Made by a program: the position numbers and the translations under genes. Under the pieces are notes generated by a model that worked only from the letters and a program-made list of their open reading frames with translations, was not told where the DNA came from and did no database searches. A stretch of DNA of 64,000 nucleotides. Source: Limnephilus marmoratus. Taxonomy: Eukaryota > Arthropoda > Insecta > Trichoptera > Limnephilidae. Positions 43,801-53,600 of this stretch are shown here, piece after piece. The stretch's first letter is position 1; every line of letters begins with the position of its first letter. The DNA lies in the NCBI GenBank assembly GCA_917880885.1, contig OU862928.1:5723721-5787720 (forward strand). Direction: 5' to 3'.

Positions 43801-43972
43801 ATAAAATTTCAATTTCATCTTGTATAGATTCGAATTGATCCAACAACGGTTTAATTCGGTCGTACCTCAGTTTAATCTCATTCGCGGACAATGAATTTAA
43901 AGAATCCGCGAACCGTGTCAATTTCCCTTTGATCACGCCTCTCTTGGCTATTAAAGACTTGATCTTATCCAT
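40721..43972 (-). CDS. BEL/Pao polyprotein, part 1: Gag, protease, reverse transcriptase
   Basis: The start ATG at 43972 (MDKIKSLIAKRGVIKGKLTR) opens a Pao-type Gag. Three zinc knuckles follow at about residues 309-375 (CIYCNENGHQIYFC, CFKCLRLGHRAQSC, CKICGKYSHNTLLH). The aspartic protease has ALIDSGAQSNFM near residue 427. The RT carries VVFDGSAKTSNG, GLAPSSFLATRCLKQI and the active-site FYMDDLL near residue 832. The last coherent block is SRVAPLKCISLPK; thereafter CCTTGEINENY is out of frame because about eight bases are missing near 40805, where the family has SLPxLEL. The true polyprotein continues in the frame of 40805-38863. Confidence 0.9.
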   Translation of the reverse strand: MDKIKSLIAKRGVIKGKLTRFADSLNSLSANEIKLRYDRIKPLLDQFESIQDEIEILSDEERENSVQRETFENQYFSVLATAKGAIMSIEQGRVEIKLPTLQLREFDGNQKEWVNFVETFKTLVHNNSSLSNVQKFFYLQSTLKGNALKIIANLEVSELNYLSAWELLHDRFANLRATVHKHIQTLFQFKDMKHEEPVALRYLIDETNVNLKALQNIGVKVDQWDPLIIYIISNKLDVATRKNWEQYTLQGELPTLKEFMKCLSTRAQVMELMNVSEKKYSNLHKTQIGNNNNKKDSSVFLAVKANNCIYCNENGHQIYFCKKFLKLKLQDRIDATKSIRACFKCLRLGHRAQSCKTNLICKICGKYSHNTLLHREVPPPETSNMDANNEVIVSNFSASEKAEKIILLSTAYIGIVGANNKMFKARALIDSGAQSNFMRAEFPNKLNLPCEWINKPVSGIHNNITHIKRRISVEMTSLNTDYKCEISCLILQEITTNLPQVTMAKKEFKLPPGLELADPNFNIAAPIDILLGAESFWEMLSNDRLKLESGPTLQRTQLGWIVSGPINVYPKQRPVSDFCSLSINKLSHQIEKFWKLEEINSTKIQTQEEKACEASFVNTHTREDDGRYVVSLPRRACIDQLGNSLLTAEKRFKNMERKFVSHPELKTQYVKFMREYEELGHMEVCDQSKGDRESYFLPHHAVVKESSTTTKVRVVFDGSAKTSNGISLNEALMTGPVIQKDLYNQLLHFRKHQIVMTADIEKMYRQINMCEDDLDLQKIVRRESPQDVLKHYRLKTVTYGLAPSSFLATRCLKQIGMDNNLIFPSTSRVIENDFYMDDLLTGADELESCKKLKEELISILSSAGMTLRKWRSNTLELSAESGQAKCADSDNSDKIITDNPKTEKILGLTWNNESDYFSYVIMKPSGPTESKREILSCIASTFDPLGLLGPIIVIAKLIMQRLWQSKAAWDDQLNNEILAPWRTYLQDLIQLNVLKIPRKIICKQAKELQLHGFCDSSEKAFGACIYMVSVDHSGKWHSHLITSKSRVAPLKCISLPKCCTTGEINENYKTSTKYNGDQHILLV

Positions 43973-44389
43973 TTTGCTATGATAAAATATGTTCCGACAA
44001 TGCGTATTTATTTATTTGAGAAGCTACCTGCGTGAAAGATAACAACGACAATATTCCTGGCAATTATTAATTGAGAACCTATTGTTCAAACATCAATTGA
44101 TAATCATGACTTGCATAAAAACTTTACGTGGGTAGTGATTTTATTTTTTACAATACGATATATACGGGATTAATCTTGTTAAAAAACTACAGGTCTAAAT
44201 AGGTGTTAAGGGATGTGGGAACGGGTGGGAAGGCAACTAAACACTTATCTCATTTCCGTGGCGGTTCATGGTCTTCCTTTATTCATCTTTGTCATTCCGG
44301 TATTTTAATTTTGGTCATCTGTTTTTTGGCAGCTGGTTCTTGTTTTTAATTTAGCAATCCTCTGATTGCCATCCGGATCGTAAGGCCCA
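43973..44389 (-). other. BEL/Pao 5' leader with candidate primer-binding site
   Basis: About 417 bp between the 5' LTR and the Gag ATG. Directly after the LTR the element strand reads TGGGCCTTACGATCCGG (44389 down to about 44373). It starts with TGG as a tRNA primer-binding site should. The tRNA is not identified. Confidence 0.5.
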
Positions 44390-44833
44390 TGTTAAAATTG
44401 TTAGGGTCCTTTTAAATAATAAACTCCTTTTGCAAAAAACTTCACTTTTTATTCACTGTGACATGTTGTAGAAAATGTATAAAATAACGGTGTTAATATT
44501 GTATGCACCGGGCCAAAAACACTGGCAGTTGTTTTACTGTTAAACTTTGCGAAGGAAAGAAGCCACAATAATCAGGTGCTATCATTTTTATATTAAAAAA
44601 TCCTGCACACATTCAAGACTTAAAACCATACATTTGACGTTTTGCAAGTATTTACCAATACTAGGTAGTAACAAATATGGCGTCCACCTAACTCGTAGTT
44701 AAGGCAGATTCCTAAGCCTAGCAGAGACTCACACCATTAATTTGAAATGGTCAGCCCATGGGAGTTTGCTCAAACCCCCCATAGATGGCGGTAGTAGGTC
44801 AATTTTTGCCACCGGTAGCCTCAATTTTCAACA
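44390..44833 (-). repeat. BEL/Pao 5' LTR
   Basis: 444 bp, near-identical to 37869-38312, with TG...CA ends and followed by GGTGG. Confidence 0.9.
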
Positions 44834-45109
44834 GGTGGGTCCCCTCCAATGTTACTATGGTCTCATAACTTCTTTGGATGTCCACGCTGATAGATAACAA
44901 AAAACAGTAATTATTAAATCAATTAGTTTTGTTTTAAAAACGAGCAAATAAAACGAAACATTACATATAAAAAAACGCTGCCTTCAGTCAAACAAAAACA
45001 CGGACTTGAGTCCTTCTGCTTCAAAAAGAAGGTGAATATTTTGTCAAGACATGTGGTGTATTATTTTTATTAAAAAAAATTGAGTGACATCGGATTCTCT
45101 CAGGATTTT
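44834..45109. other. No gene; flank of the BEL/Pao insertion
   Basis: Starts with the second GGTGG and continues R-B-like only briefly. AT-rich afterwards. Confidence 0.35.
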
Positions 45110-45790
45110 CTCGCTTTCTAACACAATCGTCGTCAGTGTGTCAGTTACGGACACCAGCTTTCTCACGAATACAAAACTAACTCCGGAATTCCCCAGGGAT
45201 CGAGTCTAGAAAACCTTTTCTTTATTTTATTCATTAATGATATAGGCAAGACCATTAATCGCTCAAAATATCTCCTCTTCGCTGACGAATTCAAACTTTT
45301 CAGAGCTATTAAAAGTCATATAGATTCCATTCTTTTGCAAAATTATCTTGATTCTCTTGTCAAATGGTCGGAATTGAATAACTTTCCCTTCAGCATCCAG
45401 AAATGCAGTATCGTTACATTTTCAAGATCCAAAGACACATTTCTATTCCCATGCCACATTAATAAAATTATACTAACACGCAAAAACGAGATTCGAAACC
45501 TTGGCGTGATTTTTGAAGCAAACCTCTCTTTCAAATTCCACATATCTGACATTGTCTCCCGCGCCAACAAAATACTCGGATATATTGTTTGTAATGCGAG
45601 ATCATTTACTAATGGAATTGCATTACGAAAACATTTGAAGCATTTGTCAGTAGCATCCTAGGATACAGCTCCATTATTTGACCCCCACTGAACAAAACCA
45701 TATCCTAGAAATAGAAAGAGTACAAAAAAGGTTTATGCCAAAGATATTCAAATACAGAAGAGATATGCTATGGTGTCCGCGCAACTGTCG
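45110..45790 (+). pseudogene. LINE RT fragment (Jockey/CR1 group)
   Basis: The plus strand reads HEYKTNSGIPQGSSLENLFF and ILFINDI, then YLLFADEFKLF (the catalytic FADD has become FADE), then ELNNFPFSIQKCSIVTFS, IRNLGVIFEANLSFKFHI and, after breaks, LEIERVQKRFMPKIFKYRRD. The longest open part is 45335-45661. This is the palm and post-palm region of a non-LTR RT. Both ends are truncated, and the catalytic change plus stops show it is dead. Confidence 0.75.
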
Positions 45791-45817
45791 CCGGACTACG
45801 CGCTAATTAGCGTAGTT

Positions 45818-45846
45818 TTCATAATAATATAATAATAATAATAATG
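45818..45846. repeat. ATA/TAA microsatellite at the 5' edge of the R4/Dong-like element
   Basis: CATAATAATATAATAATAAT followed by further AATAATAATG. TAA repeats are the known target of the silkworm element Dong, so its position exactly at the 5' junction is informative. Confidence 0.75.
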
Positions 45847-48800
45847 TTATATTAGATGCATTGAATGAAGATAGTTTAGATAATATTCTAGTAGAAGAAT
45901 CCAATGATATTAGAGTAGATTCAAATAACTTAGACATTATTCATAATCTTAGGGATATCAATATTGCAAATTTAAACTTACTAGATGATAATGTAATAGA
46001 ATTAGCTAACTTGCTTCAAAATAATATAAATAGATATATAGATATAGAGCCCACAGTTAGACCAAAATTACCAAAATTGCATACGTCAAAGAAATTATCT
46101 AAATTAATTTCTGAATTAAATAATTTAATTTTACCAAAAATAATATTTGACGATATTAGTTTTTTAGATCTTCATACAATAGTGTACGCTAGTGCTATCA
46201 CTATATGTAATAAGTTAGGAGTTAAATTAATGTCCTCTGATGATAGATCATATAGTTATAGTAAACCAGAATGGCAGATTAGATTAGAAAATGATGTAGT
46301 ATTTTTAAGAAAGAGTATAGCTAGAGTAATTGAATATAAAAATGGAAATAGAAGTAGGAATATTTTGAAATATGTAGATGAAATTGGGAGAAAATTTGGT
46401 TATAGCATTGGTAGTAATAATAATGAAAATATAATCAATGATTTATTAGATTTATTAAAACAAAAATTAGGTGTAAAAGCTAGTAGATTAAAAAGATATA
46501 ATTATACGTATAATAAAAGAAATAATAATAGATTATTTCAGAAAAATGAGAAAATATTTTATTCCAAACTTGACGATAAACAGAATATTATTTCGAATAA
46601 TAATATTCCGTTGCCATCTGAATCAGATATGCGCGATTTTTGGACAAACATTTGGAGTAAAGATATAAAACATAATGAGGCAGGTAACTGGATAGAAAAT
46701 GAAGAACTCAATTGTTCAGACATTGAACAAATGAGTTTTTCTGATATATCGGTTGAATTGTTAGTCAAAATTATAAAAAATACTCATAACTGGAAAGCCA
46801 CGGGTTGCGATTGGATACATAATTTTTGGTACAAACGTCTAACTACTTTACACCCTCTTTTTGCAAAAAATCTTTCAAAACTTGTCAGAGAACCTCAAAA
46901 TTTTCCTAATTTTCTAACTAAGGGCATTACTTATATGTTGCCTAAAAGCGAACATATTAATAATCCCTCTCAATATAGACCCATTACATGTCTACCGACA
47001 ATATACAAAATTTTAACCTCTTGCTTGACAGATTTAATATATACTCATTTGGATAAAAAAAATATTTTATCTGAACAACAAAAAGGTTGTCGCAGAAAAC
47101 ATATGGGATGTAAAGAACAGTTAGTTATTGATTCTGTAATTTTAAAACAAATTCAAAATCAAAAGCGTAATTTACATACTTGTTATATAGATTATCAAAA
47201 AGCTTTTGATAGTGTCCCGCACTCGTGGCTAATCAAAATATTAAAAATATATAAAGTTAACCCAATTATAATTAGCTTTTTGAAAAATATTATGTCCTTT
47301 TGGAATACAGATTTGCTAGTTAATTTAAAAGGTAAGAAAATAGTAGTACCGGGCATTTCAATAAAAAGAGGGATTTTTCAAGGAGACTCATTGAGCCCTC
47401 TTTGGTTTTGCTTAGCATTGAATCCCCTTTCTAAAATGTTAATTAAAAGCAAGTTTGGAATAAAAATTAAGGGTAATACAAGACAGAGTAGTATAGTTTC
47501 ACATCTATTATATATGGATGATGTAAAATTATTTTCAAATTCTGAATCAAATTTAGAGAAAATGATTAAGGTAGTTAAAATTTTTTCAGATGATATTAAA
47601 ATGACTTTTGGTTTAGATAAATGTAAAACTATCCATATAGAGAAAGGCAAAATTGTAGATGGAGACGAGGGTATATTTAGAAATTTCAAAATTCAAAGTA
47701 TGAAAGGGGATGAGGTTTATAAATATTTAGGATACCCGCAATCGAATAGATTAGATCACACTAGTATTAAAAATGATATTAGGATTAAATTTCAAACTAG
47801 GATCAGAAAAATTTTAAAATGCAATCTATCTGCTAAAAATTTAGTAAAAGCAATAAATACTTGGGCAATACCTCTACTAACGTACTCATTTGGCATAATT
47901 AAATGGTCCAATACAGATTTAGATAGTTTAGAACGATTAATTAGAACTACGTTAACAAAATTTAATTGCCATCATCCAAATTCAGCTATAGAACGAATTA
48001 ATTTACCTAGAAATTTAGGAGGTAGAGGTGTAGTCAAAATAACATCTTTGAAACACAATCAGGTAGAAATGCTTAGAAATTTTTTCCATAGGAAAGCTAA
48101 TAGCTCAGAAATGCACAAAATAATTTGCAAGGCAGATAGAAATATTACACCTTTAAATTTGTATGACGAGAATGCCAACATTCTTATAAATACTAACCAG
48201 GAATTATTAGATTCCTGGTCAAATAAAATTATTCACGCAAAACACTTCAATTATCTCAACCAAACGTATGTTGACAAACTTTCGTCAAACAAATGGTTGA
48301 GTATTGGAGAGTTGAGCGCAGAAATAGAAGGATTTATGCTTGCCATTCAAGATAGAGTCATTAAAACTAAAAATTATAGAAAGCATATAATCAAAGATAT
48401 AAATCAAATTGATGATTTAGGTAGAAAATATTTGGCTTTTCCCGAAACTATAGAACATATTATATCGGGATGTTCTATATTAGCGCCTTCCGAGTATACA
48501 TTTAGGCACAATCAGGTTTTAAAAATAATTCACCAAAGTTTGGTAATTAAACATAACTTGATTGATTGCCGTAATGTAGTACCATATTATGAATATGAAC
48601 CAAATTCATTTAGAGAAAATGAATTTTATAAAATATATTATGATAAAACTATACTAACAGACAGAACAATTAGTCATAATAGACCTGATATAGTTTTACA
48701 TGACAAAATTAAAAAAATAACTTATATCATTGATGTAGCTATTCCAAATTCCTGTAATATTCAAAAAACTGTTTCTGAAAAAATTAGAAAATACACAGAT

Positions 48801-49230
48801 TTAGGAAATGAGATTAAAAGAATTTGGCATTCTCGGACTATAAAAATATTACCATTTGTTATTTCGGCCACTGGCATAATACCTAGGAATCTGATTCAAA
48901 ATTTAAGCATATTAGATTTGTCAAAGAATTTGTATATAAAAATGCAAAAAGCAGTAATTTTAAATACATGTAGGATTACAAAAGATTTTTTAAATATTTA
49001 TATTGAGGGATCAGTAGGATTTATAGGTTCAATTAGAAATGCCACAGAGCCGAACCCTCTGATATGAAAATATCTGGAGTCGGTGAATTATATTCCCATT
49101 TGGTCTCTAGTAGGTTGACATGTTGTTCTTGTATTGTTTTGTATTTATAATACTTATATAGTGCAATTGCATAACGTGGATTCACTAGATGATCATTTGG
49201 GGAAGTGTATGAAAGGGTTTAGTTTTTCCT

Positions 49231-49232
<2 letters not shown>
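45840..49232 (+). mobile_element. R4/Dong-like non-LTR retrotransposon (5'-truncated)
   Basis: One long open frame with an RT and a restriction-like endonuclease domain, flanked on the left by a TAA repeat. About 165 bp of 3' UTR (49068-49232) follows, ending near a 61-T run. No poly(A) tail is seen. No TAA repeat was found on the right, so the 3' border is uncertain. Confidence 0.65.
45861..49067 (+). CDS. R4/Dong-like ORF: reverse transcriptase and restriction-like endonuclease
   Basis: The frame is open from a TAA stop at 45825 through the microsatellite, so the native N-terminus (with any zinc fingers) is missing; 45861 is the first TTG and not a real start. RT blocks in order: TGCDWIHNFWYKRL, PSQYRPITCLPTIYKI, CYIDYQKAFDSVPHSWL, IFQGDSLSPLWFCLALN and LLYMDDVKLFS (catalytic YMDD near residue 551). 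Downstream: INLPRNLGGRGVV, then PETIEHIISGC...FRHNQV and RPDIVLHDKIKKITYIIDVA (endonuclease catalytic PD...D near residues 941-957) followed by K..KY. The two cysteines usually preceding PETIEHI are not present (GRKY instead). Frame without stops for 1068 codons, AT-rich codon use. The enzyme would nick its TAA target and copy RNA there. Confidence 0.8.
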   Translation: MNEDSLDNILVEESNDIRVDSNNLDIIHNLRDINIANLNLLDDNVIELANLLQNNINRYIDIEPTVRPKLPKLHTSKKLSKLISELNNLILPKIIFDDISFLDLHTIVYASAITICNKLGVKLMSSDDRSYSYSKPEWQIRLENDVVFLRKSIARVIEYKNGNRSRNILKYVDEIGRKFGYSIGSNNNENIINDLLDLLKQKLGVKASRLKRYNYTYNKRNNNRLFQKNEKIFYSKLDDKQNIISNNNIPLPSESDMRDFWTNIWSKDIKHNEAGNWIENEELNCSDIEQMSFSDISVELLVKIIKNTHNWKATGCDWIHNFWYKRLTTLHPLFAKNLSKLVREPQNFPNFLTKGITYMLPKSEHINNPSQYRPITCLPTIYKILTSCLTDLIYTHLDKKNILSEQQKGCRRKHMGCKEQLVIDSVILKQIQNQKRNLHTCYIDYQKAFDSVPHSWLIKILKIYKVNPIIISFLKNIMSFWNTDLLVNLKGKKIVVPGISIKRGIFQGDSLSPLWFCLALNPLSKMLIKSKFGIKIKGNTRQSSIVSHLLYMDDVKLFSNSESNLEKMIKVVKIFSDDIKMTFGLDKCKTIHIEKGKIVDGDEGIFRNFKIQSMKGDEVYKYLGYPQSNRLDHTSIKNDIRIKFQTRIRKILKCNLSAKNLVKAINTWAIPLLTYSFGIIKWSNTDLDSLERLIRTTLTKFNCHHPNSAIERINLPRNLGGRGVVKITSLKHNQVEMLRNFFHRKANSSEMHKIICKADRNITPLNLYDENANILINTNQELLDSWSNKIIHAKHFNYLNQTYVDKLSSNKWLSIGELSAEIEGFMLAIQDRVIKTKNYRKHIIKDINQIDDLGRKYLAFPETIEHIISGCSILAPSEYTFRHNQVLKIIHQSLVIKHNLIDCRNVVPYYEYEPNSFRENEFYKIYYDKTILTDRTISHNRPDIVLHDKIKKITYIIDVAIPNSCNIQKTVSEKIRKYTDLGNEIKRIWHSRTIKILPFVISATGIIPRNLIQNLSILDLSKNLYIKMQKAVILNTCRITKDFLNIYIEGSVGFIGSIRNATEPNPLI

Positions 49233-49294
<62 letters not shown>

Positions 49295-49299
49295 GGGGG
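49233..49299. repeat. T61 run followed by G6
   Basis: Positions 49233-49293 are all T, then six G. It could be the reversed poly(A) tail of a minus-strand retroposon, or an assembly artefact. Confidence 0.8.
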
Positions 49300-49557
49300 A
49301 AAATTTAACCCGGACATTTAAATCTGGTGCGTAAAATATTTATTTTGCATAAAATTATACAATGAAACATATGTGGAAACTTTGACTAGCCAACTAGGAA
49401 TGGATCCTGTTTTAGGCCAGTCAAATTGAAAAATTTATTTCATATCATAATTTCATATTACATTGATTAATTATAATATACACATATTATTTATTGAATG
49501 AAACAAGTGTTACGATTGAATTCCTTGTAGAAGCTTTAGTTAATAACTACAATTTTG

Positions 49558-49561
49558 AACT
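49558..49561. repeat. 4-bp target-site duplication of the gypsy element
   Basis: AACT precedes the left LTR and recurs at 54429-54432 after the right LTR. Four base pairs fits Ty3/gypsy. Confidence 0.75.
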
Positions 49562-50170
49562 TGTAGCAACCAGCCGTGGCTTTATTACGCATTGGGATCG
49601 CCCCGAAAATTATCGGTGCCTCCAGAAATAGCGCTGGTTTTAAATTGTATGCAAACGAATTCACGAGAACTTTCCCACCTAGCAGCTAGCTAATACACCG
49701 AGTCGAACTACCTACCTAGCGCACATTCCAGAGGCGTCGCCGTTGTTCAATGGTATGCGAAATTACTAAAGAGATAGTTCTGCCACCTAAGCGAAAGAGC
49801 TAGAACGTACGGCTGTACAGTTCAAGTGCCCGCAGAAGGTTCGGGTGATATCTCGCCTTTACGTGAATTCACCCGGCGTTACCTATTGTCATTGAATCTA
49901 CTTGCCGGGCCGGCGGAGTATAAAAACAGGTGCGAGCCGCACACGGCTCAGTCTTAAGTCTAGTATTCATTCAACTTACCACGGAGCAGTTGCCTCGTCT
50001 ATCCACGATCAACCTTGACCCAGTGCGTAAATTCGTTTGTAGTATTTATCACCGTTACGTGACCGTGTTACAATTGTGTATGTGATTGTAATTATTGTGT
50101 GGACTCATTAAAGGCTATTATTACACGCAAACTCGTTTCCTTCTTCAGCCACGACACCTGAGTACCCACA
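49562..50170 (+). repeat. Gypsy 5' LTR with core promoter and poly(A) signal
   Basis: Begins TGTAGCAACCAGCCGTGGCT and ends GAGTACCCACA. It has a TATAAAAA box at 49919-49926, an insect-type initiator TCAGTC at 49948-49953 about 30 bp downstream, and ATTAAA at 50107-50112 as candidate polyadenylation signal. Confidence 0.9.
49919..49953 (+). promoter_or_regulatory. LTR core promoter (TATA plus initiator)
   Basis: TATAAAAA at 49919 and TCAGTC at 49948, spacing about 30 bp. This is the normal RNA polymerase II arrangement in insects. The identical pair recurs in the 3' LTR. Confidence 0.7.
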
Positions 50171-50171
50171 T

Positions 50172-50189
50172 TGGTGACACCGACGTTCA
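50172..50189 (+). other. Candidate primer-binding site
   Basis: TGGTGACACCGACGTTCA starts one base after the LTR end. It begins with TGG, complementary to a tRNA CCA end, and matches the TTGGTGACxCCGACG start common in one insect gypsy group. tRNA not identified. Confidence 0.6.
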
Positions 50190-50316
50190 CATTAGTGACC
50201 TTCGAAGTGCACGGACAATTCGACAGTGAGCACGACGCGTGCAAGTACGTCTACCGCGGGCACGTCGCGCACGAAATAAACTCTTCGGTGATAAATTTCG
50301 CACACCAATCATCATC

Positions 50317-50661
50317 ATGTCTCTTGCGAGCGGAACATCTGAGGACAGCCAGCAACCAATAACCAGCAACAAGCAACCAACGACAAGCAACCAGCAACCT
50401 AACATCAACCGAGTGATGGAGCGGTTGATGCAGCCTCTTCAACAAGAGCTCGCTACTTTGAGGCGCGAACTTTCCACACTACGCTCTCGCCAGCATAGGA
50501 GAAGCAACACCCCGCATCGTTGGAGCAATCGTTCCCGCAGTCAGCCCAGAGGGCATCAGCCCGAGGGAACATGCTGGTATCACTGGAAGCATGGGACGAA
50601 GGCAAGAAAGTGCACCCAGCCCTGCAACTTCCAACAGGGAAACGCACGGGGCCCAAACTGA
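50317..50661 (+). CDS. Gypsy Gag, short form with single CCHC-like knuckle
   Basis: I chose the ATG at 50317 ([20 protein letters not shown]) because upstream codons come from the leader. A glutamine/asparagine-rich start is followed by a predicted coiled coil [20 protein letters not shown], a basic [20 protein letters not shown] segment and the nucleic-acid binding [18 protein letters not shown]. The capsid domain of about 200 residues that normally lies between the start and the knuckle is not there. The frame ends TGA at 50659-50661, and Pol overlaps it in the -1 frame from 50520. Gag packages RNA, so this copy probably cannot form particles alone. Confidence 0.75.
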   Translation: MSLASGTSEDSQQPITSNKQPTTSNQQPNINRVMERLMQPLQQELATLRRELSTLRSRQHRRSNTPHRWSNRSRSQPRGHQPEGTCWYHWKHGTKARKCTQPCNFQQGNARGPN

Positions 50662-53600
50662 TGGCGACCAGCGCCAGCCCCAACCAAGTCAGTCGCCTTT
50701 TTGTTACCGACAGGGTAACCCGTACCCAATTTCTTATAGACACCGGCGCAGATCTCTGCATTTTCCCACGACGCCTTGTCCAGGGACGCCCAACTAAAGG
50801 GACATACGAACTGGCAGCAGCAAATGGCAGCACAATCGCTACTTATGGCAGCCTAACGCTCAACCTGGATCTGGGATTGCGACGCGACTTTACTTGGAGC
50901 TTCGTCATTGCAGACGTCTCCAGGCCAATCATCGGGGCAGACTTTCTCGCCAAGTACGAGCTACTGGTGGACGTCCGAAATAAACGGCTGCTGGACCAGG
51001 TGACGAATTTGACCATCACGGGAAAACGAAGCGACAACAAGATCGCTTCCATTAAGACGGTCACAGGAACGTCCCCGTATCATAAGCTTCTTCAACAGTT
51101 TCCTGACATCACTCGCCCTGACGGTGCCAGGAGGGAAGTTCGTCACGCAACACTGCACCATATTAACACCACGCCAGGACCTCCAACAGTCGAACGCCCA
51201 CGACGCCTTGCTCCTGACAAGTTAAAACGCGCCAAGAAGGAGTTCGAGGCCATGGTCCGTCTCGGAATCGCTCGACCTTCCGAGAGCTCTTGGGCATCTC
51301 CCTTGCACATGGTACCCAAGAAGGATGACCAGTGGAGACCATGTGGCGATTATAGAAGACTGAACGCCAGAACTATTCCGGACAGATACCCCGTTCGCCA
51401 CATCCAAGATTTTGCACAGGCATTGAGCGGCACCAAGATCTTCTCAACGATTGATCTGGTGCGGGCATATAATCAAATCCCTGTGGCTCCCGAGGACATT
51501 CCGAAAACAGCAATCACTACGCCATTCGGACTCTTCGAATTTCCGGTGATGTCTTTCGGCCTCCGCAACGCAGCCCAAACCTTCCAACGCTTCATGGACG
51601 AGGTTACCAGAGGCTTAGATTTCTGTTACGCCTACATAGACGACATCCTTATTGCCTCAACGTCAGAGGAAGAGCACCTAGCCCACCTCAAGATATTATT
51701 CCAGCGCCTGCAGGAATATGGTGTTGTCATCAACGCCGCCAAATGCCATTTCGGCCTGACTAAGGTCAAATTCCTAGGATACCTGGTGTCTGACGCTGGC
51801 ACTTCACCCCTCCCAGATAAAGTGGAGGCCATCAACAACTACAGCCAACCAGCTTCCATCAAGGATCTCCGCCGTTTCCTGGGAGCTATAAATTTTTATA
51901 GGAGATTCATCCCCAACGCCGCGAGGACACAAGCTCCACTCAATGACCTCCTAAAAGGGAACCAAAAAGGCAAACAACTCGTGTCTTGGACTGCCGAAAC
52001 AGTAGAAGCTTTCAGCAAGTGCAAGGAAGCTCTGGCCCAGGCAACCCTGCTCGTTCACCCGAAGTGCGACGCCCCACTCTCTATCGTCAGCGACGCGTCT
52101 GATACTACAGCCGGTGCCGCACTCCACCAATTCGTCGCAGGTCACTGGGAGCCTCTAGCATTCTTTTCAAAGAAGTTTTCGGCAGCTGAAAAGAAATATG
52201 GCGCATACGACAGAGAACTACTAGCCATCTATCTCGCTGTGAAATACTTTCGCCATATGGTGGAAGGCAGGTCGTTCACCATATTTACAGACCATAAGCC
52301 TATCACGTTCGCCTTCCAACAAAAAGCAGACAAATGCTCTCCAAGGCAATTCCGCCATCTGGACTATATCAGCCAGTTCACAACTGACATCCGACACGTC
52401 TCCGGAAAAGACAACATCGTCGCGGATGCTCTCTCCAGGGTCGAGACGATAGATACTCCTCTGGACTACGCAGCGCTGGCAGCTGACCAGATGTGCGACC
52501 CTGAACTGGAACAACACTTGCAGGGAAGTTCTAGCCTACAACTTAAAAAGATTAATATTCCGGGTACTGACGCGCATCTCTACTGTGACGTCTCAACTAC
52601 CATAGCCAGACCCTTCGTCACGAAGAAGTTCAGACCTGCGGCATTCAATGCGGTAAATCAGCTGGCTCACCCAGGAATTAAGGCCACGGTTAAACTCATA
52701 ACTCAACGTTATGTCTGGCCGGCCATTAAAGCTGAGACTATTAAGCTCGCACGCAATTGCCTTCAATGCCAACGAAGCAAGATTACACGGCACGTGTCAG
52801 CACCCCTGGGAGCCTTTCCCAGACCCTCCGCTAGATTCGAGCACGTCCACATCGACATAATCGTCATGCCTTCTTCAGAAGGATGCCGATACTGTCTCAC
52901 GTGCGTAGACAGATTCACGAGATGGCCAGAGGCATTCCCGATCCCAGACCAAGAGGCTGAAACAGTGGCGCGTGCTTTCTACAAGGGCTGGATAACAAGA
53001 TTCGGCACTCCACTCCGCATTACTACGGACCAAGGGAGACAATTTGAGTCGAGGCTGTTCAGGCAGTTGAATCTCCTGGCAGGCACGACGCAAATCCATA
53101 CAACTGCATACCACCCCGCAGCAAATGGCATGGTGGAACGATTTCATCGTCAACTGAAGGCAGCGATCAAGTGCCATCAGAATAACCGTTGGACGGAAAC
53201 ACTTCCCACCGTACTCATGGGAATCAGAGCAGCTTGGAGAGATGATCTCGCTACAACCTCAGCCGAGCTAGTATACGGCGAACCGCTCCGATTACCCGGC
53301 GAATTCCTATGTAAAGCACGACCTAATGTCAACGACGATACTGGAAGGTTCCTCAAGGAACTACGGAAACATTTCAACGAGCTGAGACCAGTTGAAGGTA
53401 CCCGCCATGGTGATGGACATCATTTCGTCTTCCAAAATCTTCCCACAGCTTCTCACGTCTTTCTGAGGGACGACACCGTCAAAAGCCCGCTTCAACAACC
53501 CTACAGCGGCCCTCATAAAGTCGTTCGTCGGCACGAACGAACATATACCATACTGGTAAAAGGGAAGGAAATCACCGTGAGCATCGACCGCCTCAAACCA

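Larger units (their letters stand above)
37869..44833 (-). mobile_element. Full-length BEL/Pao LTR retrotransposon
   Basis: Two 444-bp LTRs (37869-38312 and 44390-44833), GGTGG target duplications and a long Gag-Pol on the minus strand define a 6965-bp element. The LTRs differ by only two substitutions that I could see, so insertion is recent. A frameshift at about 40805 splits the polyprotein in the RNase H region. Confidence 0.95.

Noticed and set aside
50171..50362. Gag start further upstream in the leader
   Set aside because: The frame from TTG at 50171 covers the primer-binding site and ends before the zinc knuckle; the ATG at 50317 is in the knuckle frame.
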